From Chondrosia reniformis (taxonomy: Eukaryota > Porifera > Demospongiae > Chondrillida > Chondrillidae): a stretch of 64,000 nt of DNA. The position numbers and the translations under genes are program-made. The notes beneath the pieces are model-generated. The model made no database searches. It was given only the letters and a program-made list of their open reading frames with translations, and was not told the DNA's origin. This document shows positions 13,201 through 28,200 of the stretch, piece by piece (positions within the stretch are counted from its first letter, which is position 1; every line of letters begins with the position of its first letter). The stretch covers positions 6,752,501-6,816,500 of the forward strand of contig OX359193.1 of NCBI GenBank assembly GCA_947172415.1. Direction: 5' to 3'.

Positions 13201-16200
13201 CACTGCTGTTTGCCTGCCAATGATTCGCCTGTCATTATTTTCAGTGACATTGATTTGATCTATAACACTAACAAATGTTGGAGTCTCCAAGTTTGCTGGT
13301 GAGACAGCAACATCAACACACGTGGGAGGAGAGCTCCAATCTTCTCCATCATTGACTCTTAGACAAATCCGGTGGAAGGTTGTCCTGAAAGCATCGGTGT
13401 CTGAATTCCTATACCTGATGTTATTGATTGTGCTGATGATCACTTCACTGCTTGCCCCATTACCACCAAATGTGACTTCATACAAGGAAGAATTTTCAGG
13501 CGCAAAGAAAGCACTAAACACAGGACCCACAGATGTTGCACCAGCTGGTAGTTCAGTGTCAAAAACAATATTCTCTGTTGTTTCATCTTCATTTGGACTG
13601 AGGATATAGATTTCCAATTTGGGAAATAAAGAATCATCAGAATCAGAGATGGTTATACTGTCTGTATCAAAGACATTTGACGGAGTGGATCTCACAGCAA
13701 CTTCAGTTTGGGCTTCTGCACTCAGCTCAGGAATATCGTTCATGCGTATGATGGAAATGTAGGAGGTACTGGTGTAAGTTCTGGCTGTGGTTGATGGATT
13801 TGGGTCAAATACCCTAACAGACACAGTTCTAGTGACATTAACAGGTTCATCAATTTCATTACAATACTGTGCTTGAAGCAAAATGTCTTGCAGATCCCTG
13901 GCTGTTATGCCTTCAACTCTATAAGTGATAGTGTTGTCAGCAGCGATAGGAGTTGTTAAGCCATTTCCAACTATAAATCCAAACTGCAAGCTCTCAAGCT
14001 GTAAATCCAGGACACCCATCTGGTTGTTCAAAACACCTAAAATTATTTCCACTGCTGGAAAGTCACCGCCGTCAACATCAACAATATTCACATCATCATC
14101 AACAAACATGGTACAGTTGGAATCCTCAGTAAAGTCCTCAAAATTATCTTGAATGTTACCACCACCTAGATAGACTATACTAAAATCATCTAATGCCTCG
14201 ATATTGATGAAAACAGTTTCAGAGTCACTTGTGACACTTGGAGTGTTAAAATCATCACCATCATCTTCAACAGTGATTGACACATTCCTTTGGAGGGTGG
14301 AGGGGTTTCCCGGGTTACGCTTGTCATTTACATACTGAATGGTTCTCAAAACTGAGAGATATGAGAAATAACTGCCTTCCCCTTCGATTGTAACAGTTTC
14401 TCCATCAGTTGAGGTAACTGTGAGACTTGTTGAAGTATCATTCACTTGCAAATATTCATCACTACCGTCAGGACGGTTGTTTAGTATGACTGTTGCCTTG
14501 ATCAACATATCACTGTCAACATCAACAAAGTTAGAATCATTTCTTTGAAACACTTGAACAGAACCTTCTTCTTCAGTGAAAACAATGGTGTCTCCAAAGT
14601 TAATCAGTTCTGGTGGATCATTTACAAGAGTAAGGTGGATTGTTACAACTGATAATGGGTCATTGTCCTTTGGGGCAGGGAAGTCAGCATCTCTGACTAG
14701 GACTTCAAGTGTTTTAGTCACAGGAGCCAGATATGTGGCTGTGTAACGATACCTGATGTACTTCAGTGTTTCCACAAACAAATCAAATGGTTGGCTGGAT
14801 CCCATGGCTGGTCTGAGAAAAGCAATCCCGGAACCCATAAATTGAAATAGTATTTCTGGCGGATGTCCGCTGTCGATCTCCAAGACATCAGGAACCGTAC
14901 CACTTGATCCATTTGCATTTTTAACTTGGAGTTGAATAATAGTAGCATTTGATGTACCATCCACACTGTCCTTGTCATATATCACAGCAGACTGACTAAC
15001 AATATATGATCCAGTGGAACCTTCTTGGAATGAAATTTCATAATTTATTCCATCTACCTCAAGACCATTCAAATCTGCTACAGGATTTTCATCACCGATC
15101 AACATTGGAACAATGTTTATTGCAGATGCTTCTCCGATGTTTACAGAGTCACCAGCCCTGCAGAGGACAGTTCTTGTGGAAGGGAAAGGTTCATCCAGTT
15201 CAGTGACAAACCGGACTCCATCAAGAGCCCGTGTCATGACAATTCTAGACTCTAGGTTATTGCTGCCATTGTAACAGAGTTCTAGTGTTCTCCTTATAGG
15301 ATCCTTTGTGCTGACAACATTAGTGTATACACCAGACAATCCAACATATTCACCAGAAGTGATAAACCTTGTTTTTTCAGAGGCTGTGAGCTGCCTGTAA
15401 TAGGCCGAGGTCTGGCCATAGTAATTAGCAAACTGTGAACTTCCTATGAGCAGAGAAACATCTCCTGTAAAGACATTGGATCCCTCTAAAGAGAAGACAT
15501 ATTGAACACCATCTTCCAAAAATAGATTGACTGAGAGAGAAACATTATCAGGTGTTGGAAAGTTCACTTCTAAACAAATTACTATCCAAATATTGGCTCT
15601 AAAACCAGCTATTGCAAAGGACTCCATGCGGGAATTGCTAACTTGTATTACAAGTATATCAGTACCCAAGGTAACTGAAATATGTCCACCAGGAGATGTG
15701 AGGCCAATGGCTTGATGACGGACAGTAGACGATGTGGAATACCAAGTAATAACAGAAAAGTTCCTTAGATTAGGTGTTGTAAAAATTGGAGGTCGTGCCA
15801 TCTCCATTGCTTGGGGAGAGGCAAATCCCAGTCCAGTATCTGTACGGCCATCAAGAAGATACAGATCTGCAGGTAAGCTAACCAGTTCTGCCACTTTGCT
15901 GTCGGCTATGGTTTCAAAATTGATGTGATCACTTGCACCTCCCGGGAGTGGGAATGAGATAGCATTCACTGGTACTAATGTACAGGTGATGCATTCGACT
16001 GGACTGACTTCAACAGTATCATTGTCATTGATGGTAAAGCTTCCAAGATCAATATTAATGTCACCCTCTCTAAAGGTGACGGTGGAGTCCCTTGGATCTA
16101 TTTCAGGTGGAATATCATTGACATCAAGAACAGATAGGGAGATAGTGGCTCTGTTCAAAGTAACTCCGGAACTATCATTTGCTTCAACATAAAATTCATA

Positions 16201-19200
16201 AAGTTCAATACCATTTGGAGGATCACGATCTATTGTATTGGATCCCTCCCTCCTTTGAATCTCAGCATAAACAATGCCACCATTACCAGCTTGAGTGATG
16301 TTTGTTGGCACAACTACAAAGTAATCGGTTACATCTGGTGGTTGCATGGCAATGATACTGAATTGAATATTAGCTGGGTTGCTGTCCAAATCTATAACTG
16401 TAAGTACTGTGGCAGATTCTCCAACTGCCAGATCTTCAAAGACTGATGAATTGTAAGAAGTGGGGAAAAATACTGGTGAGATGTCATTCTCATTCAAGAC
16501 AAGAATGTTAATAGTTGCATTCTGACTAGAGAGAGAATTGTTTCCTCTATCAGTTGCCTGGAATTGAAGAGTATAGTTAGAGTTTAACTCAAAATCAAGC
16601 TGGTTCCCAGAAGACAGATGCAGTCTGCCATCACTTTCAATGGTAAACAGGGAACTCCCCTCACCAAAGAGTACAAAATCCACCTCAGCATTGTCACCAC
16701 TGTCTATATCAATGGCTGTTACCGTGACAATTGTATCACTTGGCTGAATATTCTCTGAAACACTCACAGATATAACGTCAGGCGATATGTAGGGTGCATT
16801 GTCATTTCGATCTTCTACAAAGACATTAACAGTGGTTCTGCCAGTTATATTCTCATTGTCCGGTCCCACTCCCACTTCCAATATGATTTGCTGATAATCT
16901 TCATAATCTATGCAGCAGCCGGAAAAATGAATTGAGCCATTGTCATGGACCAGATAATTACCAATTGGTGTAATAGAAGTAACAGAGTAAAAGAACTCGT
17001 CTTCTCTATCAGGATCCACATCAAAAGCAATCACTCTCTCAATGAAGGACCCACGAGTGTGACTTTCAACAAAAGTGGTATTATACGACTCTTCACTAAA
17101 TCTGGGAATGGAATCTCTTAAAGATACTCTGAAGACTCCAGTTGTTGACCTGCTGGGAGAACCCCTATCAGCCACTCTGGCTGTAAAGATAAAGAAGACT
17201 TCACTAGGATCACTTGATAGGTCAATCAGTTGGTTTCCAGGGACAAGTAGAATAAGGTCACCTGCTATTGAAATATTTAAGAAGTTTTCAGTCTGGTTAT
17301 CTGGAACAAGGTAAAATTCCCGCTCCTGATTTCTTCCTTTATCAAAATCAGTTGCTGTAAAGCGGTATACAACCTCTCCTGGATCCCCTGATTCTGGAAT
17401 GGTGATATTTCTTTCTTCAGAAAACATGGGATCATTATCATTTTCATCTTCCAATCTGATGGTGCACTCTATTGAAAATATGGCATTTCTAGAAGATCGT
17501 GTTCTAGCAGTGGCTTCATAAATGTACACATCCATTCCACCAGTTCCTGGATCCCTGTCTAGGCCATTTATTACAACTAATCCTTCATTTGATAGAAAAC
17601 TACTGTTTGGAGAGATAATGATAAAATCTAACAAAGCATTATCACCAATATCTCTATCTGTGTAGTGATTTTCCAAGGTAAATGAAATGTCCTCATTTTC
17701 AGTAAAATTATAAGAGCAATCAGTAAATACAGGGTCATTGTCATCAATATCTCTGACAGTCACATTAAACATAGCTTCATCACATCTTGTTGGAATTCCT
17801 CTGTCACAAACCTGAACAGCAACCTCATAAAAGTCTGTGATTTCACGATCTAATTCAACTCTCGTTGTTATTCTTCCTAATGTACGGTGAATTGCGAAAG
17901 TATCATTGGGACTACTCAGAAAATATTCCAAATTATTGTTTGGAGATGTTCTGTCTGTGTCAGATGCAGATACTTCAAAAGCTAGAGATGGTGGAGGTAG
18001 TGCCTCCTGTACCATATATGGACCAACACTAGTAATCATTGGAGCATTATCATTAATATCAATCACCTCAACCACAACTAATGCTGTGTCTGATAAAGAA
18101 GGGGAACCCCCATCAGAGGCTCTCAAATTAAATACATATTGACTTATCACTTCCCCATTGTCAAAATCTAGCTCTCCACAAACTGTTAACATTCCACTTG
18201 GAGTTATGTTGAACGGAAGACCAATGCTGCATGGTTCATTACCAGCCGTTCCAATAATGGTAAATGTCACAATACTATTAATACCCTCATCTTGATCTGT
18301 AGCCTCAAAGTCGTACACTTGGTAACCTTCAGACACATTTTCAGAGACTTGAAAAGGTGAGGGGAAGGGAAAGATAGCTGGATTTTCATCGTTGACATCT
18401 TCTAAAATGATACAAATGGGAATTACTTCTGAAGTAAGTGAAGGCGTACCACCATCACGAGCTTCTACAGCATAGACAAAATTGAAGTAGGTTTCTCTGT
18501 CTAATGAACTACACAGAACGATGCTACCATTATCAGTCACCGTGAACGGGTTCCCTGGTGTGCACCCAGGGGGGCCAAGAGGGACGGTCCCAGAAACATT
18601 ATAGGTACTAGGGAAGGTTTCATTTCTTGCAACAAGCCATGAAGTAAAAGTGACAATTTCATTAACTCCTGAATCAGCATCACTAGCTTGCAGAGTGTCC
18701 AGCAGAATTCTAGGACTTTCATCCTCTCTAATGGAGAAACAGTCCACCGGTACATCAATAATTGGCTCGTTATCATTAACATCTGTTATAATGATTTCAA
18801 CAAGAACAGTAGTTTGTTGCATAATATCCATGGGATCAAATGGTGGATTAATAGCATCTACTTCCAGCTGATATGACTTCAAAGATGACTCGAAATCAAT
18901 TTGAGAGCTGTTGGAGACAACTAGTTGATTATCATTGAGAATACTAAAGGGACTGTTCTGGGTAACCAGGCGAAAGCTGACTTGTGAATTTTCATCTGTA
19001 TCAATGTCATCAACCAAAAATGATACGACAACAAAGTTATTGCTGACATCTTCAGATAAAATCCTTGTATAAGGACCCTCTTGAAACACTGGTGGATTAT
19101 CATTTAGGTCTACAACTATTACAACAAAGGTAGCATCCTCAAACTGCACAGAGTCATTATTTAGACAGTACATTTCATACCGATGACCTGATCTGCAGGG

Positions 19201-22200
19201 TGGGTTGGTTATTGTCACATTCAATTCATATTCCCTAGAAACGCTAAGATCATCATCAAGCAGATTGCTGTCAGAAACATATACCATACCAGTCATTGAA
19301 TCAATATCAAAGGGTGATGGCAATGGAGAAACAGTCATGCTAAACATGGCTCTGTTATTGAGTTCTGAATCTCCATCAACAGAAATAATAGCCACTACTG
19401 GGGCATTAAAGCCTGCATTTTCATCAATAAACAGTGTATATTCAGTGTTATTAAAGATGGGTGCTTCATCATTTCTGTCGATTAATCTGATGATATAATC
19501 TACAGGATCAGACACCTTTCTTGGGATACCATCATCAGTTGCAATTAATGTAAATTGGAAGTCAGAAATTCCAAGTTCATAGTCAGTTTCATGGCAGGCA
19601 TATATACAAGTGGATTTTGAGTCTTGTGTGACAAACTGGAATGGAAATTGAACAGTGCACCACTCAGTGGATGGAATATTAGCATCAAAAGTCAGTCTAC
19701 CTCCAGGACCAAAGTCACCGTCTTCTCCCTCTACACAGCCAACCAAACCAGACACAGCTACATTCTCTATCCATATTAAATCATCATTGGGACGAAGCAG
19801 AGGAGTATCTTCATTCACATCGGTAACATTTACTAAAACCTCTTCGCATGTCATCTGGTCTCTTGCATCACAATGAACAGTAGCAATGCCAGAGTTGTTG
19901 GCGCAGATAACAAAGTTGAATGATTGTTCCATAGTGTCAAAGTCCAATGCTGATGTAAGCACAATATTGCTACCAACAATCCCAAAAGGCAAGTTGTTAC
20001 CAAGGAGATACAACTGGGAGTCACTGTTAGCCATGCCATCTTGGTCTGTTAGGTCAATGGCTAGAACGACAGACATCAGATTAGTTGATTCAGGAATACT
20101 AATGGCAAAGGGTGTATTCAAGAATATTGGGGCATTATCATTTTCATCTTCAACTAATATCATAATATTGGCCATATCAGTGAGCCCTCCGCCATCGGTT
20201 ACAACTACTGGCAAAATAAACATGCTAACATTGTCATAGTCCACAGGACCACAAACCACAATTCTCCCATCTTGGGTAATATTGAAGGGAATGTCACTGG
20301 TGCAAGCTAATGCATTCAGACTAAAATAATACTCTCCAAATACTCCAACATCAGTGTCCATTGCTGCCAATTGACCTGGATCAACCATGATGCTATTTTC
20401 ACACATCCCGTGGGTAATAGGGTCAAGAAAGATGGGCTCATGGTCATTCACGTTTGTTATCATGATGGCAATATAAATCACCTGACTCCATTCGTCATCT
20501 CCTGGGATATTTGGCAAATTGACAGCCTGCACCTCAAGCCTGTAAAACCTTGCACCATTGTCATAGTCAAGTAGGGATGAATCTGTCAACATTAGAGTGT
20601 CATTCTCAACAAAGAATGGTGTGCCAATTGTCAACAAAGTAAATTCCACAAATCTATTTTCAGGTGTACCATCCAGATCAGTATAAATAAACTTGTCAAT
20701 AATTGTTCTCATAGCTGTATCTTCAGGAAGGGAAAGAGTGTAGTTTGATGGATTGTATATGGGCATATTGTCATTGAGATCCATAATTGGTATTACAACC
20801 GTAGCAGCATCACTTTGAAGTGGTGGTGTGGCCAATGAAATTTCCATAGCCGTAACTGTCAGAGCATAGATAGTCTGCTCCTCATAATCCACATCAGCAT
20901 CCACATAGATCTCGCCAGTTGTTGGGTTGATAGAGAAGGGAACGGCAAGGTTTGCCAGTGTATACATGAACACACCATCATCTCCTGCATCAGCATCCAT
21001 GGCTGTCACTGTGAAGATGGATGTCCCATTTGGAATGTTCTCATTGATTGGGGGTGCATTATATATATTTTCAGTGAAAATAGGGGAATTGTCATTTTCT
21101 AGTAATATTTCAATGCACACAGTCACTGTGTCATTTATAGTACTATTAGTGCTTCTAGCAGTTACTGTGAAGCATATTAAACCATCTTCCTCCTCAAGGG
21201 TATCAATATAAGTTGAATTACTTACAGAGATACATCCTGAATTTGAATCAATTGTAAACGGAACCGTTTGACTGTCAATGCTATATTCAAGTTCATTTAG
21301 TGGAGGAGCATCACCATCTGTGGCTGAAACACAGGTTATGTTGAAGCCATCTCCAACTGACTCACTAATTCTATCACGAATAAGATTAGCAGGAAAATCA
21401 ACTGGTTCATCATCAATATTATCAATGTTAATTGTTACATTGCAGCAGTCTGTTAGTACTGGAGATGGTGAATCCTCCACACAAACAGTTACATAGAAGC
21501 TGACATCAGCAGGAGGATAATACCGCTCATAGTCAGTTGCAGTTGAGTCATCAATTCGAAGAACACCATTACTTGATATTGCTACTGCAGGATGACTAAA
21601 ATCTATGTAGAATGAGAAATTGGCAGAGGTTACATCTCCATCTGTGGCTATGAATTCATTTATAGGTGTCCCTGAAGGCAATTCTTCTCTGATTCTAATG
21701 GAAGGTGGGCAACTAATAACGGGAGCAACATCATTTATATTGATGACAGTGATGATTACAAATGTTGTAGCAGGTAAAATGGTAGGGGACGTCTTCAGGC
21801 TGTATGCTCTTATTTCCACACTGATAGTTGAGACCACTTCGGCATCCAATGGCTGGGTTAGTTCAAGAAGTCCAGTCAGTTCATCAACAGAAAAGGTGAT
21901 GTTAGAGGGTGGTGACACAGTCCCAGTTAGCATATACCTCACTTCATCATCATCCATAGTACCCTCCTCAAAAGCATGCACTGTTACTAGGAAAAGATCA
22001 CTAACTTCCTCTTCTTTTGACACTCTATATGGATCTTCATCAAAAACAAGTCGCACAAATTGAGGTGATATAGTTACATTAAGCAGAGTGTAGCTCAACA
22101 ATGGCAGTGGACTGCCCCTGTCAGAGACAATAACAACAAGGGTGTACGATGCCCTTTCCAATCTACTCAGTTCAACAGATGTAAACACAGTACCGTTGTT

Positions 22201-25200
22201 ATTTATTCTGAACCTATTGCTACCAAATCCCACTATTGAGTATGTTAGCTCAGCATTTAATCCCTCATCACGATCATCTCCAGGAATAGTAATGACAAAC
22301 GCATCCTTAACTCCTTCACTGACAGAAGCACTATAGTAGTCTGCTACTATAGGCTTGTTGTCATTAACATCAGCAACCTTAATGGAAACTGTTGTGTTTG
22401 CTGAGGATTCAGCTGCCGATGCTTGGATTGTTAATGTGTAATATGGAGTGGTTTCCCTATCTAATTTATTTATCAAGAAGAGCTGGCCTTCATTATCCAC
22501 TGCAAAAGCATTACCAATGTTACCACCAACAATGGCATAGTCTAGATTGTCAACTGGTCTTCCAGACTCACTCTCAGCTGAAATGACTCTCAGTACACAA
22601 AGTGCTGTTGCGTTAGGTCTCTGATCTTCATATATGCAAATTTCTGGAATCGGCTCAAAAATAAGGCTTGGGATAAACTGTCTAAGTCTGACAGTTGTCA
22701 CTGCTGTTAGACTGTCATTTTTATAGTCGCTTGCCATCACTGAGATATATCTAAACACTGAAGAGCCAGAAGGGATTTCCCCTAAGAACTGGTAGCCTAT
22801 GCAACCCAATAATGCTTCGTATCTTTCGACTGAAGAATTACTAGAGTATCTAAAGTTATAGATTTTCATATTCTGTACAGGGCAACTAATGGTGACTGAA
22901 AGGTTGGTACACAGATCCCAGCCACTCCCACAACCCGGAAATATGGTGGTCTCGGGCACGAGGTTGTCATAAGCAGGATTGCAATCTCCAATCTCCAGAC
23001 AGCCTAGGTAGAATGTTGTCAGTGGTAGCTGTGATGTGACAGGTTGACATGGAAAGGTAATGAAATCAAAGTTACGAATATAGTCACTCTCGAGGGTGAT
23101 TCTCAAATTCTCCAAATCATCATTTTCATAATCACTAATTTGGTAACCATAATATGATAGATTAGTAAAAGGGTCCAGATTGGATAGAACAACTTCTTCA
23201 GCTTCACCATAAAGATTTGGTACCCTGATTGTGCGGTTAAGGGAGCTATTGTAGATGCTAGCAATGTGAATCGGATCACTTTTCTCCACAAATTCTGTAA
23301 AGTAAGCTATTCCTTGAGCACCTAAATCTAAATCAACATAAGGTGGATGGTTGTATGGATCCACATAGATGGTGGCCCACACTGTGTTGCTTGTAGCATT
23401 TAGATCATCAACAACTGTGAAGGATACAAGACATTCGCCACCAGGAGATTCTGTGGTTGCACTGAATCGAACATTTCTCAGGAGTTCCTCACCAAATGTT
23501 GAAGTTAGTAAACCAATTGGTCTAGAGAGAAGTGTATAAATGGTAGTATTCATATCAAAACTCTCAAACTGGAGGATTGCACTGTGGGTAGCACTAGTTA
23601 AGTCGAGGGAGTTACAGGTCGGCCATGTTCCAGTAATTGTAATAGTGGCACTCACAATGAGGCTACCTTCTCCTACATCTACTTCAGATATGAGGAGTTC
23701 AGGGCAGACAGGTAGAGCCGGGGAACCTGCACAGTATCTGAAGCTGTTACTGGTGCCACCTACATTACCATTGCAGTCAAGGTCTGGTAAATGATTAACA
23801 TTTTCAAAGTCTATTCTTGCATAAGTTACTGGTCCACATACATCATCTTCACAGGCAAAGACTTCGATTCTTCTACTGTTCTGTTCATCTTGGAAACCAT
23901 CAAACACATACACCAATGCATTCAAAGCTGGAATGAAATCATTAGGAGAAGCTGGACCCATCAGAACCATATTACCCAGCAAAGGATCAAATTGAGAGGA
24001 AATTGATGACACCCCTTCAGTGAAAGCCTCTTCCAGGGATCCATCCTGCCTTTGAAAGTTCAAATAATCTGTCCAGTCTTGTATGGGTGAATCTGATCTT
24101 GGGATTGGGTTACCAAAGCTATCTAATTCCACTATTTCAAGGGTAATGTTGGTAATCTGGTGACTATCTGGATCAGTGATTGCAGCACCACCAGCTCCTA
24201 CTACTTTGACAAAGCTTACTCTAGTCTCATCAAAACGCAAAGTCTGGAATGCTTTATCTGTTGAGGGATCGTCAGCACTTAAATCAATATGTGGTGCATC
24301 ATTTTCTGGAATGACAGTTATGTACGCATAGGAAACTTCCATAAAATTTCCATCAGTCAATACAAATTCAATAGTTCTTGATAAATCACTGTGATTGTTT
24401 GATGGAGAGGCAAATCTTAAACTCCTAATGAATGCTTCCAGAGAGACAGAGCTTCCAAATTGCTTGATACTACAGTCGGGTTCAGTGAAGGTATTGACAT
24501 CACTACAGCCTTCTAGTAGTGTAATGGTGAGGTTATACTCAACAATCCTTCCATCAGGATATCTGTCACGGTCTACAATCATAACATTCATCCCAGAAAT
24601 TGGAATTTCATTGACATTACTTGGATCACCCTCTTCATATGTAGTACTGTAGTCCTGCAGTGGATAGGCAAGGAACAAGGTTGCAGGTTGATCGTTAACT
24701 GGGGCTATGACTATGGTAATATCTTTAGTACTGGAAATAGAACCCCTGCAGGAAGTATCATTTGCTGTTATAGTGATGACTGCTCTCTCGCCAAACGCTT
24801 CGGATGAGTTAAGCCTGAATTGTAAGGTATTCAAGGTGTTTATGAAATCTTCACTTGATGCAGGCCCATTCAAGACTTTTACTAAGCTGTTATTGTTATG
24901 ATCTACATCTGCTGTTATTGGACCAAAAATAGTATATTGCAGATCAATATGAGTAGGTTGTGGATAGGATATGGAAATAGTAACCATTTGCACTTGAAAG
25001 CCTTGTATTTCATCAGCATCCGACACTGTTACGTTACTTGCAATGGGGATGTAATCATCGTCCTCAGTGTATACAAAGATATCTTGACCAGCAGAAACTA
25101 CAGGACAGTTATCATCCTCAGTGACTACTTGAACTTCGACAGCACAAGATGTACTGTTCAGCTCTCCATCACTGATAAAGAACTGAAGTACTCTAGTATG

Positions 25201-28200
25201 ACCATCAGGCTCAGGGTTGTTGATTCTGAAGCGAAGGTTATCAATGTAATACTTCCAGTCATTTAGGCTTAAAGGACCTGTAAATGCATACGTTTTACAA
25301 GCATCACCTTCCTCTACCACCTTTACGGTCACCATCAGTTCAGCCTGTCTTGGAGAAACAAGGTAAATCTCATCCAATGACTTGTAAGGGTAATCAGGAG
25401 TTTGACAGCTTCCGCTGGATGGCCTTATTGTAGCATACAAGGTCTGTAGCTCTTCATTGTCAACGTCCACAACTGTCGTTTCACGAGCTATCAAAATTGG
25501 ATTTTCTACCTCATTATAAGTTATCACATAACCACAGATATTATTCAAAGACAGCTCGGGATCGTCATTTTCCGGGATAATATCAATTGTGATGTTACAG
25601 CTCTCCGCACTGAAGGCAGACATGGGATCCACCAGTCCTATGCTAGCATCCACCCTCTCCCCCGAAAGTCCAGATGTTTCATCCCAAGCCACAAAGAGAA
25701 GAACACCTTCAGTATCTGCATCTCTGGCAGGTGAAAAGTCCAGGGCTCCACATTGTCCCAGAGCAATAGCGCTATCCAGAGAAACATTAGTTATAACTTC
25801 AGGAATATAGTCATAGTCTGAGTTTATCTCATAATTTTCCAATCCTTCAACAGTAAGCAACAGATAGTAATTATCTACAATATTCTTAAAATCACTTGGA
25901 GTTAGGAACACTTCTTCAATAAGCTTAAGAGAAAAGCTGCTTTCATTCAGAAAGGGTGTTATGTCAATGGCCACAGATCCACTCAGTGTCAAGGTAACCA
26001 TTACATCAGTTGGTTGTGCACTAATCACATATATGGATGCAAAGCAGCCAGTAGTAATTTCTACTCTAACATCATATCTCAAAAAATTTAATCTCCAGAA
26101 ATAATCGATGACATACATAGTGGAGTACTGCCATCTCCCCACAGATTCAGTATGTGCTATACCTACAATAGCTATACCAAGACTGGAACTAGAAAGATCA
26201 TCATCACTTATAGCACCACCAACAATATCACAGATTAGAACTCCTTGACTAGTTATAATTTCTGTTCTGTCTTCGTCTACAGAAGGAAGACTCATTACAT
26301 TGCTACAATTGACACCTGGCTGATCATTCTGACGCACGAGTTGGACATAGGCAACATCACACCCAACCGTCATGTTTGATATAAGTTCATCTGGACTGGC
26401 ACAAGGGGAACTCAGGTATGAAGATCCGGCACTAGCACCATTCATCATTCTTTCATCAGCCACACAGTACTGAACTGTTCTCCACAATGGGGAGTCAAAT
26501 TCATCGGCATCACTTGTATACATGACACTGCCGAGTACAACCTCATACATGCTCTCTGTTTCAGTACCAGATATTACTAAAGTGTCGCCAACATAGCCAT
26601 ATGACAATCCTGCACTATCATTGACAGATAATACAGCTATCTCTCTTGCATTGGCCTGGGCATCTGTCACTCTTACAAAAGCACAAATTATGGGATGTGG
26701 TTCAACATCTGTATCATCAATGGAAATATTTGCTATGGATACGGGATTCCCCTCTTCATAGAATGTTCCATTACCAATTGACTCAACTATTGGTCTAAAT
26801 TCATTAGCTTCTTCTATCAGAATGCGAACAGTAGCAGAGCCGCTGTTGGGGTTTTCCCCACCATCCACAGCAACCACTTGAAATTCAACATACAGCTGGT
26901 TCAGCTGTGCCCAAAGGAATTCTCTATCTATATTCCCTGCTACAAAAATGGAACCATAATTGGTAGGGTTGTCCTCCACAGTAGTGATATTAAACCAGGA
27001 CTGGATCTCTGCAGGGTAACCTGGTTGTACCACAACACTGTAAGCTAATTCTCCACCTAGATCTAAATCAGGATCATCAAATGTCACATTCAACACTCTT
27101 GCTCCCAATGAAGTTCCTTCAATAACACTTGCACTGAAGTTGGTAGTGGGTCGTGGGGAGACATCATTCTTGTCTTCTATTACAATGACAACCTCAAACT
27201 GGGTTGTAACAGAGTTTAAATCTGCTACCTCCACAACCAAATTAAAGGTAAGGTCTTCACGACCAGCTGTATCTCTGTCAATTGGTCCTGTGGTTCTAAT
27301 GAGACCATTTGAAATTGTGAAGTATCCTTCATCATTTCCACTGACTATAGTATACCTTAGTCTTCCATTGTCAATTTCATCTGGATCAATAACATTGATA
27401 TCCAAAGGCGACGGAATTATCCTGGGAAGGGTAGCATCACATATCCCATACTCAAATGTAGTTGGATAAGTACAGTCTGAGGTGGAGGTGCAGTTTGGAA
27501 GATAGATGTACAACTGACCACCCACCGAGAGTGGATCCACTACAGTCAAAACGCTTTCGGGTTCATCAGCTAAAGGACCATATATTACATAGCATTGACC
27601 ATTAAAGCCTGTAAGATAGAATAAGGTGGATGCATTGAATGTTGATGCCAATGCCCCAGCTGCAAAACCACCATTAACTTGACTACAGCTTTGGAATTCT
27701 TCCAGTACGTTGTACTCCTCATTTAATGTAAGAGATTGTCCACCTTTTAGAGTGCATTCATATTGACCATCCAAGAGGAATCCATTTAGAGCAATAACAT
27801 ATGTTATATCATAGAAAATAACAGTTCTTCTTAAGACTTGCCATTCTGTTAAAAGAAACAGGGTGTCAAGTTCCAAGTATGCTGATGAATTACTTGTTGA
27901 GGGCCCAGAGTTGTAGATTCCTAGGACATTGCTGAGTGTGTTATCTGACAGAGTGAGAGCTGCTTCCACAAGTCTAGCACTGCCTGCAACTATTTCTAAG
28001 ACATAGTCTTGTCTCCAGATCAATATACCGTTAAGATTGTTACAACTATCTCCTCCCATCATTGTGACTTCATTTATGGTTGCATGAGTGCCATTAATGT
28101 CAATAAATTGACAGAGTAGGATATTCATGTTAATTAAAGTATCATATACTCCATATTGCCTGAAAAGAATACCAGTGGGGACAAAGAATGGTTCCCACCT